In this document: positions 24,769 through 33,329 of the stretch, piece after piece
Layout of the letters: each line of letters begins with the position of its first letter
How positions within the stretch are numbered: the stretch's first letter is position 1
NCBI RefSeq assembly: GCF_000521215.1
Contig: NZ_KI928921.1
Coordinates: forward strand, 108,814-146,228
Length of the DNA stretch: 37,415 nt
Reading direction: 5' to 3'
From: Labrenzia sp. DG1229
Lineage (GTDB): Bacteria; Pseudomonadota; Alphaproteobacteria; Rhizobiales; Stappiaceae
Program-made: the position numbers and the translations under genes
Notes under the pieces: model-generated
Told to the model about the DNA's origin: nothing
The model's input: the letters and a program-made list of their open reading frames with translations, nothing else
Database searches by the model: none

Positions 24769-25382
24769 CGTAATCTCCAAGTTTCTGGTCACAAGCAAAT
24801 AAGTTTTGATGCAGTCGTTGTAGATTTTTATATCTCGCGTTGCATACAAATCCATAGATAAGATTTGAATCACTCATCTGTCCTGCTTTGACTACGAAAA
24901 TCATTTTTTATTCGGAAGCTCAAGCGTAAAAAGCTGAATGAGATAGGATTGGATTTCAGAGTCACATTTTTACAACATATTGATTTCAAAATCTTTATTG
25001 TCTTTTTCATAGCGAAGCCATCCGAAATTCCAGAGAATGGAAAACGGTTCTATACTCTATTAGATCTACTATTATTCTGATTTTTATTGACCGCACATCT
25101 GCGGCGAGTAACTGGGGTATTGTGAGTTTTCATGATGCCTCAATCCGAAAATGGACTCAAATAACAAAAATGTCAAAATGTCTTTTGGTCTATATGTCCA
25201 AATTACAACACCGCCGAGATATTTCTAACCTTACAGTTGCATGCACTTGAAAACATGCCGGCAATCCCCAAGGCGACGGAAAGAGGGCTGACAAGTCATC
25301 CGGCAAGTCCCATGCGTATTGCACTCCGCACTCAAATCCTTATGACTGGCCTGACCGTAACCATTCCCAGCCCGGGGCCTCC
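24769..25382. other. Long AT-rich intergenic region between porin and exonuclease III
   Basis: About 610 bp, strongly AT-rich from 24770 to 25230, contrasting with its neighbours. No convincing protein frame or terminator is seen. It must hold the divergent promoters. On the minus strand a TTGACA occurs near 25171-25176, but no good -10 follows at normal spacing. A small RNA could be encoded but cannot be shown by eye. Confidence 0.4.
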
Positions 25383-26192
25383 ATGACCGACCGTCTCAAA
25401 CTAGTTACCTGGAACATCAATTCCGTGCGTCTGCGCATGCCGATCGTGGAACACCTGATCGACCAGATCGCACCGGATGTCATCTGCCTTCAGGAAACCA
25501 AGTGTCCGGACGCGAATTTTCCGGAGAACGCGTTTCGCAAGGCCGGATATGAGCACATGGCTATCAACGGTCAAAAGGGCTATCACGGCGTGGCAACCGT
25601 CTCCCGGCGACCGCTCACCAACACCGAGAAGCGCGACTTCTGCAATGTCGGAGACAGTCGGCATGTGGCAGTCGACGTTCCCTTCAACGGGTCCAGCCTG
25701 CGACTGCACAATTTTTATGTCCCGGCGGGCGGCGACGAACCTAACCGTGAAGTCAATCCGAAATTCGGTCACAAGCTGGATTTCATGTCGGAAATGCATG
25801 ACTGGCTTCAGGGCGAAGAAACGGATCGGCCGGCGGTCCTCGTCGGCGATCTCAACGTCGCTCCATATGAACACGACGTCTGGTCTCACAAGCAGCTTTT
25901 GAAAGTGGTCTCGCACACGCCCGTTGAAACAGAACTTTTCGAAAATGTGCGGGAAAAAGGCGGTTGGCTGGACGCCATGCGCCAGTTTACGCCGCTGGAG
26001 GAGAAGCTTTACACCTGGTGGAGCTATCGGGCAAAGGACTGGTCGAAAGCTGACAAGGGACGCAGGCTCGACCATGTCTGGGTTTCCGGCCCGCTAGCCC
26101 CGCATGTCAAGGGCACAACGGTGATGCGTGAAGCACGCGGCTGGGAGAAACCTTCCGATCACGCACCGGTGATCGCTGTTTTCGAAGCGTAA
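25383..26192 (+). CDS. xthA: Exodeoxyribonuclease III (class II AP endonuclease)
   Basis: The enzyme cleaves DNA 5' to abasic sites and has 3'-5' exonuclease activity in base-excision repair. The 269-aa sequence keeps all catalytic blocks of the family: TWNINSVRLR, CLQETKCPD, YHGVATVSRRPL, NFYVPAGGDEPNRE, VGDLNVAPYEHDVW, the RRLDHVW segment and the terminal SDHAPVIAVFE. It appears monocistronic. The start at ATG 25383 follows a GGGGCCTCC stretch and has no ideal ribosome site. Confidence 0.95.
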   Translation: MTDRLKLVTWNINSVRLRMPIVEHLIDQIAPDVICLQETKCPDANFPENAFRKAGYEHMAINGQKGYHGVATVSRRPLTNTEKRDFCNVGDSRHVAVDVPFNGSSLRLHNFYVPAGGDEPNREVNPKFGHKLDFMSEMHDWLQGEETDRPAVLVGDLNVAPYEHDVWSHKQLLKVVSHTPVETELFENVREKGGWLDAMRQFTPLEEKLYTWWSYRAKDWSKADKGRRLDHVWVSGPLAPHVKGTTVMREARGWEKPSDHAPVIAVFEA

Positions 26193-26315
26193 CCCTTTCG
26201 AAGTCACTCACAGATCATAACTGATATCCGTTTGAACCCCGACCTCATCGCATCTTGGACCGGGCCACCACGTTCTCTTGTCTCTGACAGCTGGTTCTCA
26301 GGACGGCACAGCAGA

Positions 26316-27290
26316 TCAAGGTCTCAATATCACCTTGCCACGTACTTTGCGCGCTGCAATTTCCTCAAGAGCCGTGTCGATCTCCTCAAGCGGATAAACT
26401 GCATGAATATGAGGTTTGAGCCGCCCCTCCTGCACCCAATCAAGAAGCTGCGTCATGTTTTTCCTGTGACCTTCCGGGTCCCGCTCGATCGCCGCTCCCC
26501 AGAACACACCAAGCACATCGACCCCCTTGAGCATGACGATGTTCAACGGAATCCGGGGAATGTCGCCGGCCGCGAATCCAATGACCAGAAATCGGCCTTC
26601 CCAACCGGTCGCCCGGAGGGCCTTCTCCGTATGATCACCTCCGACAGGATCGTAAACCACGTCCACACCCTTGCCGTTCGTCAGTTCCTTGAGCCGTTCC
26701 TTCAGCGGTTCCCGGGAGTAGTCGATGGTCAGATCTGCGCCGAGTGAACGGGCGAAGGCAAGTTTTTCCTCCGACGAGGCACAGGCGATCACATTTGCCC
26801 CCATGATCGTCGCCACTTCGACCGCAGCCTGGCCGACGCCCCCGGATGCGCCGAGAACGGCAACCGTCTCACCGGGTTTGAGACGCGCACGGTCGCGATA
26901 GGCGTGCAGCGTGGTCCCATAGGTCACAGCCAGTCCCGCGGCTACGTCAAAGGACACTCCGTCTGGAATCCTGATGAGGTCTTCCGCCCGCGCAAGCACC
27001 TTTTCACGGGCAGCCCCGCATTTCATGTATCCCATGACCCGGTCGCCGGCGGCAAATCCGGTCATATCAGCTCCGGTGGCCTCAACCACTCCGGCAAATT
27101 CCGCGCTCGGTGAAAACGGGAAATCCGGTTTGTACTGGTATTTCCCCTCAATGATCAGCGTATCGAAAAAGTTGAGAGCACAAGCCTCGACCTTGACGAC
27201 AACCTGCCCGGGCTCTGCCACGGGCTCGGCAATCCGCTCGATGACAAGATTTGAAGGCGGGCCGAAGGATTTGCAGAGACAGGCTTTCAA
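26316..27290 (-). CDS. NADPH:quinone oxidoreductase family protein (zinc-free MDR)
   Basis: This 325-aa quinone-oxidoreductase-type medium-chain reductase lacks structural zinc cysteines. It has the GroES-like N-terminal domain (ALNFFDTLIIEGKYQYKPDFPFSPSAEFAGVV) and a Rossmann fold with VLGASGGVGQAAVEVA. The domain VVYDPVGGDHTEKALRATGWEGRFLVIGFAAGDIP is typical of this group. The frame runs to 27335, but TTG 27290 has AGAGG 5 nt upstream and gives the family start MKACLCKSFGPP, so TTG is preferred. It diverges from the TrmH-family gene. The natural substrate is unknown. Confidence 0.9.
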   Translation of the reverse strand: MKACLCKSFGPPSNLVIERIAEPVAEPGQVVVKVEACALNFFDTLIIEGKYQYKPDFPFSPSAEFAGVVEATGADMTGFAAGDRVMGYMKCGAAREKVLARAEDLIRIPDGVSFDVAAGLAVTYGTTLHAYRDRARLKPGETVAVLGASGGVGQAAVEVATIMGANVIACASSEEKLAFARSLGADLTIDYSREPLKERLKELTNGKGVDVVYDPVGGDHTEKALRATGWEGRFLVIGFAAGDIPRIPLNIVMLKGVDVLGVFWGAAIERDPEGHRKNMTQLLDWVQEGRLKPHIHAVYPLEEIDTALEEIAARKVRGKVILRP

Positions 27291-27471
27291 TGGAACCTCT
27301 TGAAACACGAAACCGGAACATGCCGCTTGCGACACCGGAACCCGGCGCGAGCCAGAGGCACGTTAGCAAGTCTTATGCACCGCACCTATAGGCATTCCGG
27401 ATAAGCTTGCGGTTCAATGTCTGGCGAATTTCCGGTAAGAGGCGGCAACGCAGTAAAAAACGGAACAGGTA

Positions 27472-28017
27472 ATGCGCGGATATTTTGCCGTTGGTGCTGA
27501 GGGCCTTTCGAAGCGGATGAACCTCGGCACGCTCATGCGGTCTGCCCATGCATTTGGGGCGAATTTCTTCTTCACGGTCGACGCGGATCAGAAGATCCGG
27601 AAGGCACCTCCTTCAGATACGTCCAAAAGCCCCGGTCATCTGCCGGTTTTTACCTGGGACAGTGTCGACACGATGGAACTGCCCCGCGGGTGCCAGCTGG
27701 TCGGAATTGAATTGACCGACGACGCAATTGATCTTCCGAGCTTCGGACACCCGCTGCAGGCGGCCTACGTGCTTGGTCCGGAGCGTGGCTCGCTCTCGCC
27801 GCAAATGCTGGAGCGCTGCAATCACATCGTGAAGATCCCGACAAGGTTCTGCGTCAACGTCGCCATGGCGGGTGCGATCGTCATGTATGATCGACACAGG
27901 GCACTTGGGCGCTATGCGGAACGCCCGGTCACCGCTGGTGGTCCAAAGACCGATCGTCCGAAGCATGTCAGCGGCGGACCCGTTATGCGCAAGGGGCGAA
28001 AGGTGCCGGGCACCTGA
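27472..28017 (+). CDS. TrmH/SpoU-family RNA 2'-O-methyltransferase
   Basis: This 181-aa SPOUT methyltransferase has the conserved trefoil-knot motifs: motif 1 NLGTLMRSAHAFGANFFF, motif 2 AYVLGPERGSLSPQ and motif 3 IVKIPTRFCVNVAMAGAIVMYDRHRAL. It has the catalytic domain alone plus a short basic C-terminal tail (PKTDRPKHVSGGPVMRKGRKVPG). Family members methylate ribose 2'-OH in tRNA or rRNA; the target here is not determinable. ATG 27472 has AGG about 3-5 nt upstream. It is convergent with the MFS gene (49 bp between stops). Confidence 0.88.
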   Translation: MRGYFAVGAEGLSKRMNLGTLMRSAHAFGANFFFTVDADQKIRKAPPSDTSKSPGHLPVFTWDSVDTMELPRGCQLVGIELTDDAIDLPSFGHPLQAAYVLGPERGSLSPQMLERCNHIVKIPTRFCVNVAMAGAIVMYDRHRALGRYAERPVTAGGPKTDRPKHVSGGPVMRKGRKVPGT

Positions 28018-28066
28018 ACCCGCCAGATGAGGTAACGTCCACACATCATGAGAGGAAAGAGCGGTT

Positions 28067-29497
28067 CTACCGAGATGCCCCGCGCTGCGTTGCAATAAGC
28101 AATCTACCGACGACGGCCGCCAGTACCGCCACGACTGCAAATGTGGCAAACAGCCAGATCGACGAATTTGCCGTCGCATCGAGATCATTCCTCGTGTTGA
28201 AACCGGAAAGGTTGGCAACCAGTCCGGCAACCGCGGTACCGAATGAAACAGCAAACATCTGGATGGTGGAAAGAGCCGAAGCCGCATTTTCCTTTTCAGA
28301 AACATCCGTGAATTGCAGCGCGAACGTATTCAGGTGTGGCCAACTCATACCGATGCCGGCCCCAACCAGAATGAGTGCGAGCGACAGAACGGCAGCAAGC
28401 GCTGTTCCGGCTGCTCCGTACATGGGTGTCGCAATTGCCAGCACCAGGGTGCCCGCCAGCATGACCACCGGTCCGGTGACAACAGTGCGGTGCATGGCAA
28501 CGCCGGTGAAGCGCGCTGAATAAACCTCGGCCGATGACCAGCCGATGGAAACGAGCGCAGCGATGTATCCTGCAAGCAGCGGTGACAGACCGTGCAGGCG
28601 CTGCAGATAAAACGGCATGAAAAACTCTGCATTCACGCAGAAAATGAGTAAAGACATCACGGCGAAGGACAGAAACAGGGGTGACCCCGGCTGCATTGCG
28701 CCCCGCGGAAACAGACGTATGTCGGCAGTGTTCTCCAGCCGCATCAGAGCAAGCACCAGGACAACTGACAACGCGACGCCCACAGCAGCCACGAGTGGAA
28801 ACGTCGCCAGCGATCCGGCCGAGACAGCAAGGACCGCACCAGCAAGAAGCGCCAGTTGGCCGAAGGCGATCGGGGCTGCCGGTGGCAGGTCGTTCCCGAC
28901 ATCGGGCAGAAGTCGCCAGATAAGGACGGTATACAACGCAGTGACTGGGATGAGCGATGCAAATCCGCCACGCCAAAAGTCATATTCTGCGAACATGCCC
29001 CCGATTGCCGGACCGAACAGCATCGCGATACCCCAGGTTCCCGACAGCAATGCAACGGCCCGGGACCACAACCGTTCGGGATAGGCGAACACGATCATTG
29101 CGTAGCACAACGTGAACATGATCCCGCCGCCGATTCCCTGAATGAACCGCCCGAAAAGCATGACCGGCATGTCGGGAGCAACAGCGGTAATCAGACTGCC
29201 GAGCGCAAAGACGACCCCCGACACGGCAAAGGATAACCTTGCACCCAGTCTGTTCAGGATCTTGCCGGTCACGGCCGCACTCAAAATGGCAGCGAGCGTA
29301 AACAGGCTCGAATTCCAGGCATATAGCGCCTGCCCGCCGATTTCAGAGACGATCGACGGCAGCATCGTTGCGGAAATATTGATGTTGATGGCATGCAGAA
29401 TGATTCCGCCTGCCAGGACTGCCGAGACCGACGCGTGAGCACCCCACAGGACTTCGCTCCAACGCGCTTCTCCGGGCTGCTCGAATGTGGCTGTCAT
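28067..29497 (-). CDS. MFS efflux transporter (DHA2-like)
   Basis: This 476-aa major facilitator has about 13-14 hydrophobic segments. Landmarks are LHAININISATMLPSIVSEIG, GKILNRLGARLSFAVSGVVFALGS (loop 2-3), LFGRFIQGIGGGIMFTLCYAMI (motif B region) and LSGTWGIAMLFGPAIGGMFAEY (antiporter motif C: GPAIGG). These point to drug/proton antiport. ATG 29497 lies about 45 nt after a SoxR-type promoter (29545-29575), so induction by redox-active compounds is predicted. In Pseudomonas a MFS pump (PA3718) is a known SoxR target. The substrates are unknown. Confidence 0.9.
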   Translation of the reverse strand: MTATFEQPGEARWSEVLWGAHASVSAVLAGGIILHAININISATMLPSIVSEIGGQALYAWNSSLFTLAAILSAAVTGKILNRLGARLSFAVSGVVFALGSLITAVAPDMPVMLFGRFIQGIGGGIMFTLCYAMIVFAYPERLWSRAVALLSGTWGIAMLFGPAIGGMFAEYDFWRGGFASLIPVTALYTVLIWRLLPDVGNDLPPAAPIAFGQLALLAGAVLAVSAGSLATFPLVAAVGVALSVVLVLALMRLENTADIRLFPRGAMQPGSPLFLSFAVMSLLIFCVNAEFFMPFYLQRLHGLSPLLAGYIAALVSIGWSSAEVYSARFTGVAMHRTVVTGPVVMLAGTLVLAIATPMYGAAGTALAAVLSLALILVGAGIGMSWPHLNTFALQFTDVSEKENAASALSTIQMFAVSFGTAVAGLVANLSGFNTRNDLDATANSSIWLFATFAVVAVLAAVVGRLLIATQRGASR

Positions 29498-29544
29498 GAG
29501 TGTATTCTCTCTTTTCAGAACAGGAATTTGCTCAACGCCGCCTC

Positions 29545-29575
29545 TACCTAGTGGCTCAACTTAAGTTGAGGTCAA
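29545..29575 (-). promoter_or_regulatory. SoxR/MerR-type promoter of the MFS gene
   Basis: On the minus strand: -35 TTGACC (29575-29570), a 19-bp spacer, then -10-like TAGGTA (29550-29545). The spacer is filled by the palindrome CTCAACTTAAGTTGAG (29555-29570, perfect 16 bp). Overlong 19-20-bp spacers with a central dyad are the hallmark of MerR-family activation. CCTCAACTTAAGTTGAGC matches SoxR boxes (CCTCAAG..CTTGAGG in soxS) better than other MerR sites I know. No soxR gene is in the window. Confidence 0.8.
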
Positions 29576-29675
29576 GATTTCTTTTGTATGTTTTTGCAGG
29601 AAGGTTTCCGCAGTAAAAATCTTGCAATTGCCGACAGCGGGCAGTTTTCTTGGAAACACAGCCCGGGGGAAATCG

Positions 29676-30998
29676 ATGACCGTTTCTATCAAATTTCAAT
29701 TGTCGATGCTTTGCTTTCTGATGTGTCTCCTCACGTTCAATCCGGCTCAGGCGGCATTCGACAGGGTCGCGCTGGTCATCGGCAATGGCGCCTACCGGGC
29801 AATGTCCACACTTCGCAACCCGCCAAATGACGCTGATCTCATGAGCAGCAAGCTTTCCGGACTCGGCTTTGAAGTCGTTCGGGTCATTGATGGGGACAAG
29901 GCGGCCTTTGCCGCGGCCCTGACCGAATTCGGGCGCAAGGCTCTGGGGGCGGACGTTGCCCTGGTGTTTTACGCCGGACACGGCGTCCAGGTGAACGGCC
30001 GTAACTGGCTGTTGCCAATTGACGCCGACATCATCGCCTCGACGGATCTCCCCGGTCAGGCAATCAAGGCGAACGATCTCCTGGAAATCATGGAAATATC
30101 CGGAGCGAGGCTGAAACTCGTTTTCTTCGATGCCTGCCGCAACAATCCGTTACCGCGATCACTTACCAGAGGCACATCGAACGGCCTTGCCCGGCTGGAA
30201 GCCAATGCGGCAGGGATGATGATTGCCTTTGCGACGGCGCCGGGCGACGTGGCTCTCGACGGAAGGGGAAACAACAGCCCCTTTACCGAAGCGCTCGCGC
30301 GTCTGATCGACACACCTGACCTCGAAGTCCGCCATCTGATGGGTAAGGTGCGCGAAAGCGTTTACGTATCGACCGGTGAGCGCCAGCTTCCCTGGCTCAA
30401 CGAGGCGCTGATCGGTGAATTCTACTTCGGAGGAAAGTCGGCATCGGGCGAATCTCCTTCCAGGCCGCAGCCGCAGATCGCAGCAGTTTCCCCAAGTGCA
30501 CCCCAGCTCTCCCACAAGCCAGCCCCTAGATACATCAGCAGCCAATGTGTTGTCGCCTCGGTGCCGGGCGACACAATTGAGGTATGTGCCAGCTCAATCC
30601 TCAACCCGCAATATGGCAATCGGTACGGACCCGGCAATCTCCTGGACGGCAAGCTGTCGACCGCATGGGTGGAAGGTGTTTCGGGAAACGGACCAGGTGA
30701 GCGAATCGTGCTGTCTTTCAAACGCCCGCGACAACTGGCCGGTTTCGAAATCGTCAACGGCTATGCAAAGAACCGGGATATTTTCCGCAAGAATGCCAGG
30801 GTTCAGACGGCTCGCCTGACATTGTCGAATGGCGACAGCCAGATCATTTCCCTTCCCGATACGATGGCGACAAGCAACTTCAGCTTCGCGCAACCTGTCG
30901 AGACTACCTGGTTGGAGCTGCAGATAGAGACGGTTTTCAGTGGCTCGAAATACACCGACACGGCCTTGTCGGAGCTTGTTCCGGTATTCGCCGATTAA
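29676..30998 (+). CDS. Secreted caspase-like protease (peptidase C14) with C-terminal glycan-binding-like domain
   Basis: This 440-aa protein has a signal peptide (hydrophobic run FQLSMLCFLMCLLTFNPAQA) and a caspase-like domain of residues ~29-270. The catalytic pair is His102 (FYAGHGVQVNGRNWLLP) and Cys154 (VFFDACRNNPLP). Supporting motifs are VALVIGNGAYRAMSTLRNPPNDADLMSSKLSGLGFEV and GMMIAFATAPGDVALDGRGNNSPFTEAL. A Pro/Ser linker (PSRPQPQIAAVSPSAPQLSHKP) joins it to a discoidin/NADase-type glycan-binding-like beta domain (DGKLSTAWVEGVSGNGPGERI to the end). ATG 29676 has GGGGGA 5 nt upstream. It is divergent from the MFS gene; the substrate is unknown. The C-terminal call is from pattern similarity only. 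Confidence 0.85.
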   Translation: MTVSIKFQLSMLCFLMCLLTFNPAQAAFDRVALVIGNGAYRAMSTLRNPPNDADLMSSKLSGLGFEVVRVIDGDKAAFAAALTEFGRKALGADVALVFYAGHGVQVNGRNWLLPIDADIIASTDLPGQAIKANDLLEIMEISGARLKLVFFDACRNNPLPRSLTRGTSNGLARLEANAAGMMIAFATAPGDVALDGRGNNSPFTEALARLIDTPDLEVRHLMGKVRESVYVSTGERQLPWLNEALIGEFYFGGKSASGESPSRPQPQIAAVSPSAPQLSHKPAPRYISSQCVVASVPGDTIEVCASSILNPQYGNRYGPGNLLDGKLSTAWVEGVSGNGPGERIVLSFKRPRQLAGFEIVNGYAKNRDIFRKNARVQTARLTLSNGDSQIISLPDTMATSNFSFAQPVETTWLELQIETVFSGSKYTDTALSELVPVFAD

Positions 30999-31010
30999 GG
31001 ACGTGCGGAA

Positions 31011-31733
31011 CTATCTTCCGTCGATCGCAAAAGTGAAGGACCGGGTTGGAAAAGGCTCGCTCGACAGCGTAAAATGCCACCATTCTCCCGGGTAGTTTCG
31101 AAATCCGCCCTTGCGCATTAGGCTGACCAGTTCGCTTCGAAATTGCTGTGCGTGAGCCGACACTGCAGCAGAGTCTGTTCGACTGGCCGGGTCGAAGCAA
31201 TCGAACGGAGTCCCGAAATCGACTGTTTCACGGTCGTTTCGTTTACAGACCGCTTGTCCTTCCCGAAATGACTTCTCACCCAGAAGATCAAAACCCACAT
31301 CAACTGTAGAGCCACGCGCATGGCTGCTCGTGGCGCCGATATAGCCCTGTCGAATCAGCTCCGATCTTGAAACATTGGGAAAATAGGCCGGGTCCGTTCC
31401 CTTCCCCGATTTTACCCAGGCAACCATGGCTTCCACGGCGCCTTGTGGCCGGTAACAATCAAAGACAACCAGCGAACGGCCAAATTTGACGGCAGCATTT
31501 TGCACTTTTCCGAGCGCTTTGGCGGCAGCTTCGGTCAGAACACACTCCCCCGCATTGTAACCGGGCAGCCTTTGGCGCATGAAATTCCGTTTGCCTGCAT
31601 AGCGGATCTCCTGACGGATATCTGGGACATATTCCCGCAGATACACAAACCCGTCCGGAAGTTCACCTGCCTGGCAGAATGATCCCAGAAGCAGTGAAAT
31701 CACGGCTGCCGAGACTGTCTGCCTAATCCACAT
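31011..31733 (-). CDS. VanX-like D-Ala-D-Ala dipeptidase (M15 family), exported
   Basis: This 240-aa zinc D,D-dipeptidase has a signal sequence (MWIRQTVSAAVISLLLGSFCQAG), the conserved Arg in VFDCYRPQGAVEAMVAW, metal ligands in SSHARGSTVDVGFD (SxHxxGxxxD) and catalytic Glu/His in GEWWHFTL. Family members cleave D-Ala-D-Ala or similar peptides. The start ATG 31733 has GAGG 6 nt upstream and overlaps the last codons of the sigma-factor gene (stop near 31723), so translation is probably coupled. ATG 31745 is an alternative. Exported forms likely take part in peptidoglycan recycling rather than vancomycin resistance; no vanHA genes are present. Confidence 0.88.
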   Translation of the reverse strand: MWIRQTVSAAVISLLLGSFCQAGELPDGFVYLREYVPDIRQEIRYAGKRNFMRQRLPGYNAGECVLTEAAAKALGKVQNAAVKFGRSLVVFDCYRPQGAVEAMVAWVKSGKGTDPAYFPNVSRSELIRQGYIGATSSHARGSTVDVGFDLLGEKSFREGQAVCKRNDRETVDFGTPFDCFDPASRTDSAAVSAHAQQFRSELVSLMRKGGFRNYPGEWWHFTLSSEPFPTRSFTFAIDGR

Positions 31734-32286
31734 CGACGGCCTCATCGGCCTCGATCAACTGCCGCAGCCTGCCGAACGCAAGGCGAATACGGGATTTGAC
31801 GGTTCCGAGTGGCAAACCGGTGGATTCTGAGATTTCGCTGTGAGACTGCCCGAGAAAGAAGGCAAGGCGGACAACTTCCCTTTGCTCTTCGGGAAGCTTG
31901 GCGAGGGCTTCGCGCACACGCTGCTCACGCAGTCTTGCATCCATTTCTTCCGAAACATCGGGCAACGGAGCTGGTTGCAACAACGGTTCTTCGGGGTCGA
32001 GCTCCGCGGTCTTTTGACGCCTCAGCCTGTCGATTCGTCGATTTCTGGCGACCCGGAACAACCAGGTACTTGCCGAAGATTTCCTCGGATCGAAAAGATT
32101 CGCCTTGCGCCAAAGCGTCACCATGACGTCCTGGGCGATTTCTTCGGCTATCGCGGCGTCGGCGCCTTGTTTCATCAGATAACCCTTCAAACGCGGGGCA
32201 AAATGATCAAACAATTCAACAAATGCGGCTTTGTCGCGTTCAACCGCGACCCTGACGATCAGATCCGAAAAATACTGCGTCTGCAC
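31723..32286 (-). CDS. ECF-type RNA polymerase sigma factor
   Basis: This 187-aa sigma-70 family protein has region 2 (FVELFDHFAPRLKGYLMKQGADAAIAEEIAQDVMVTLWRKANLFDPRKSSASTWLFRVARNRRIDRLRRQ) and region 4 (LPEEQREVVRLAFFLGQSHSEISESTGLPLGTVKSRIRLAFGRLRQ). It resembles alphaproteobacterial RpoE/ECF11-like factors. Its start is GTG 32286 or TTG 32289, with no ideal ribosome site. Such sigma factors normally have an anti-sigma gene (ChrR or similar) directly downstream; here the next gene in the operon is the overlapping exported dipeptidase and no anti-sigma gene is visible in the window. Confidence 0.9.
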   Translation of the reverse strand: MQTQYFSDLIVRVAVERDKAAFVELFDHFAPRLKGYLMKQGADAAIAEEIAQDVMVTLWRKANLFDPRKSSASTWLFRVARNRRIDRLRRQKTAELDPEEPLLQPAPLPDVSEEMDARLREQRVREALAKLPEEQREVVRLAFFLGQSHSEISESTGLPLGTVKSRIRLAFGRLRQLIEADEAVDVD

Positions 32287-32577
32287 CAAAGGCCAACATG
32301 CTCCCCGTCTGCCACTCCTGTTTAACAGGTTCGAGAGTTTTCGAAAGAGGGTTCAGCCCTTTCTGCCACACTGTTGCCTCGATTAGCCGCAACAGCCAGT
32401 AGCGGAAACAATCATAAACGAGATCAACCGGCAGAAACGTCAGAAAACCGAAATTGCCTCGTGAAAGCTTCAACCCTTTCGTAACCCGCTTTAAGTTATC
32501 ATTAAAGCAACCTTTATAAGACAGACGGCAATTGCATCAAATTTGACGAAAACTCATAGCCAAACGGTGTGGAGATG

Positions 32578-33084
32578 ATGAAAGCAAAATCGCTGGTACT
32601 GGCCCTCGCAGGCCTGGCCGTTTCGAGTGCAGCAGCTTTCGCACAAACCCCGACGCTCCTTAAGCAGCACAAGGATTGGGCGGCATACTCACTGACAAGC
32701 GGTAGCGGCAAGGTTTGCTACGCGCTGACAAAGCCCACGACGATGCTTCCGGGCGATCGCAATCATGGGGATGTATTCTTCTTCGTGACTTCGCGGCCGG
32801 CTGAAGGTGTCTCGTCCGAACCGAGCCTTGTTGTAGGTTACCCCTTCAAGGACAAGTCCTCTGTAGCGATCGATATTGATGGTAAGAACTTTACGCTCTT
32901 TACCAACAACGATGGCGCCTGGGTCGAAAATGCGGCAACTGAAGCTCAGTTGGTGTCTGCGATGAAGGCGGGCCGGGAAATGAACGTGAACGGCGAATCC
33001 GGCCGTGGCACCAGGACGACCTACAAGTTTTCCCTGTCGGGTGTCACCGCGGCGATCGATACGGCTGCGCAGGCCTGCCGCTAG
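32578..33084 (+). CDS. Invasion-associated locus B (IalB) family exported protein
   Basis: This 168-aa periplasmic protein has a signal peptide (KAKSLVLALAGLAVSSAAAFA, then QTP) and the IalB-family pattern: HKDWAAYSLTSGSGKVCYALTKPTTMLPG, then VFFFVTSRPAEGVSSEPSLVVGYPFK and a terminal FSLSGVTAAIDTAAQAC. It shows two Cys positions (one in VCYAL, one at the C-terminus) that could form a disulfide. IalB was named for Bartonella but the family is widespread in free-living alphaproteobacteria. Starts at 32569 (GTG), 32575 or 32578 are all possible; GGAG lies immediately upstream. The function is unknown. Confidence 0.88.
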   Translation: MKAKSLVLALAGLAVSSAAAFAQTPTLLKQHKDWAAYSLTSGSGKVCYALTKPTTMLPGDRNHGDVFFFVTSRPAEGVSSEPSLVVGYPFKDKSSVAIDIDGKNFTLFTNNDGAWVENAATEAQLVSAMKAGREMNVNGESGRGTRTTYKFSLSGVTAAIDTAAQACR

Positions 33085-33117
33085 GCAGCGGCTCGCTCTG
33101 GACCGATGGAATTTTGG

Positions 33118-33142
33118 CCCGGCCGGGAACGCCCCGGCCGGG
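33118..33142 (+). terminator. GC-rich hairpin after the IalB-family gene
   Basis: CCCGGCCGGG occurs twice (33118-33127 and 33133-33142) with a 5-nt loop. Because the element is self-complementary, the two copies form a 10-bp stem. No T-run follows, so it may be Rho-assisted. Confidence 0.6.
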
Positions 33143-33329
33143 TGATTGCGCATGACATTCCGCGTGCATGCGTGCACGGCATGGCTCCGATGCGGCCAAC
33201 CAGCTTGATTTTTCGGCTCAATTGTGGTTTTGGAAGCGCTTGAGTTTGGGCCTGCGGATGCAGGCAACCCGGCGGCTGCTTGCTGAGCGCAAAGTGTTGA
33301 CGAATGCCGGATGTGAAACGGATCACGAC

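Noticed and set aside
29555..29570. Perfect 16-bp palindrome read as a terminator stem
   Set aside because: It has no loop or T-run and sits exactly between -35 and -10 elements, fitting a MerR-family operator far better.
31011..31733. VanX-like gene as part of a vancomycin-resistance cluster
   Set aside because: No vanH or vanA-type ligase or two-component genes nearby; exported form suggests wall turnover.
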